A stretch of DNA of 41,303 nucleotides, from the NCBI GenBank assembly GCA_017483185.1, contig JAFULM010000039.1, positions 1 through 41,303 of the forward strand, in the 5' to 3' direction. The translations under genes were made by a program, and so were the position numbers. The notes below the pieces were generated by a model. That model saw nothing but the letters and a program-made list of their open reading frames with translations. It searched no databases and had not been told where the DNA came from. The stretch's first letter is position 1. Every line of letters starts with the position of its first letter. The stretch is from Prevotella sp. (GTDB taxonomy: Bacteria; Bacteroidota; Bacteroidia; Bacteroidales; Bacteroidaceae). This document shows positions 40,456 to 41,303 of the stretch, one piece after another.

Positions 40456-40559
40456 GTGTTGATGTAAACTGAGATAAAGATGTGTAATTCGTTACTCCAG
40501 CTGTCGGATGAACCTAAAATAAACAGGAACAGCCGTCGGACCGCCTCGCCTGCCGTGCG

Positions 40560-40973
40560 TCATCGTCCGGCCTCGACCTTTATATCAGGATTGACGGCGC
40601 GCAGGTCGCCGACGAAACGCTCCTTGTCCTTCGGGGAGATGACGATGCTCCTGTCGCAGAGCTTCAGCTCCAGCCGGTCCAGCGACATTGCCGGTGAGCT
40701 GACGGGCGTCCGCGTCGGGCGGACGGCCGTGATGTCCATGATGTCACACCGCTCCTTCATCAGCGAGCCACAACGGACCGTCAGCGTCCGGCCGTCGATG
40801 ACGTATGTCGTGTTCACAACCATATCGACGAACACCAGCAGGACCACGCCGCTGATGACCAACCCTATCAGCGGTGCCTCATCAACGAGAATGAACGGCA
40901 ACGAGGCCGCAACGACAATACCGATGACCACCACCGCAAGCCATGTGTCAACCTTTGATTTATGCTTTTTCAT
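40560..40973 (-). CDS. PH-domain-like membrane protein (137 aa)
   Basis: Starts MKKHKSKVDTWLAVVV at 40973; an in-frame ATG at 41021 would add 16 residues, which look non-coding. Two membrane helices (about 11-31 and 34-55, PLIGLVISGVVLLVFVDMVV) are followed by a cytosolic bacterial PH-like barrel (TTYVIDGRTLTVRCGSL; DIMDITAVRPTRT; VISPKDKERFVGDLRAVNPD). The closing strand and helix fit the bPH2/DUF304 pattern. Function unknown. Confidence 0.8.
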   Translation of the reverse strand: MKKHKSKVDTWLAVVVIGIVVAASLPFILVDEAPLIGLVISGVVLLVFVDMVVNTTYVIDGRTLTVRCGSLMKERCDIMDITAVRPTRTPVSSPAMSLDRLELKLCDRSIVISPKDKERFVGDLRAVNPDIKVEAGR

Positions 40974-41129
40974 AATCTTCGTTTTTATGTTATTGATAAT
41001 AGAATATTCATTCACCGCCATTCACCGCCATTCCCGTCACGTCGGAGTATGGGCACAGCTGGCCATTCAGGCACGTTCGAGGGTGTAGCAAAATCATTGG
41101 ATTGTAGGGACGAGGGTGTTGCAGAACTC

Positions 41130-41168
41130 ACATGGAAGCCTTTAAGTGGGGTAATCTTAGTCCCCTCC
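41130..41168. repeat. Diverged half copy of the 50-bp inverted repeat
   Basis: CACATGGAAGCCTTTAAGTG then GGGTAATCTTAGTCCCCTCC. Compare 40360-40400: CATTTGGAAGTCTTTATGTG then GGCTAATCTCAGTCCCCTCC. One arm only. Confidence 0.75.
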
Positions 41169-41202
41169 TTCTATGTTGCTATCCAAATAATTGGATAAGT
41201 TT

Positions 41203-41210
41203 TATCTTTG
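41203..41210 (+). promoter_or_regulatory. Promoter of the gene beyond the right edge
   Basis: TATCTTTG matches TAnnTTTG, but no good TTTG is found at the right distance. A gene could begin at the ATG at 41285 or 41288. The remaining sequence (40974-41202) holds an 11-bp tandem repeat (CATTCACCGC, 41010-41031), the half repeat, and the inverted repeat ATCCAA/TTGGAT at 41181-41196. Confidence 0.4.
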
Positions 41211-41303
41211 TTTAACCGTTAATATTCAATTACTTATAAAAATTAACTGTTTTTATCCTGCGCATAGTATCACATGTCCGACACATGATGCCGGAAACCA
41301 AAA

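Overview
The window is a piece of a Bacteroidales-type (phylum Bacteroidota) chromosome. Several signs point there: promoters follow the Bacteroidota pattern TTTG, about 19-21 nt, TAnnTTTG rather than -35/-10; ribosome binding sites are mostly weak; the right third holds porW/sprE-porX (type IX secretion regulators found only in this phylum); and the phage proteins resemble families known mainly from gut Bacteroidales prophages. Family or genus cannot be fixed from the sequence alone; Prevotellaceae- or Muribaculaceae-like is a guess.

Positions 1 to about 28,070 are the right-hand part of a tailed (siphovirus-like) prophage. Its tyrosine integrase (27936-26770, minus) sits beside the 3' end of a tRNA-Pro(GGG) gene, the probable attachment site. 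The other end, with terminase, capsid, replication and repressor genes, lies outside the window. Layout: a small membrane protein (251-436); regulatory/gene module 1 (487-1985); a tightly overlapping structural operon (2046-7503) with portal and connector genes; tail-tip and receptor-binding genes (7529-16037), including a 1738-residue fibre with LamG-like, CotH-kinase-like and leucine-rich-repeat-like parts; a lysis cassette (16105-17352: holin, DUF5675 lysin candidate, anchored spanin-like protein); a non-coding structured stretch (17405-17642); an AT-rich two-gene cargo (17727-19153); module 2, a second diverged copy of module 1 (19156-20324); a membrane protein; the tape measure gene; a distal tail protein; and the integrase.

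The most interesting signal is the duplicated module. Each copy starts with the same promoter, then a leader of about 220-260 nt, then a translationally coupled set of small genes ending at a conserved hairpin. In each leader a 12-16 nt element occurs three times (A direct at the transcript start, B inverted, C direct just before the first start codon). A, B and C agree within a leader but differ in sequence between the two leaders, so complementarity is kept while sequence is not. Two inner hairpins also show paired changes around identical loops. This supports a structured cis-acting RNA (or DNA) element with two mutually exclusive folds, A:B and B:C, where B:C would cover the translation start region. 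I recognise no known class.

From 28,071 rightwards is host chromosome: tRNA-Pro, aroA, a small membrane-anchored protein flanked by short intergenic repeats, the porW-porX-tsaE operon, then on the minus strand an acidic protein with trxA, dnaE, and a PH-domain membrane protein. A perfect 50-bp inverted repeat lies between dnaE and the PH-domain gene, and a diverged half copy lies about 0.7 kb further on.
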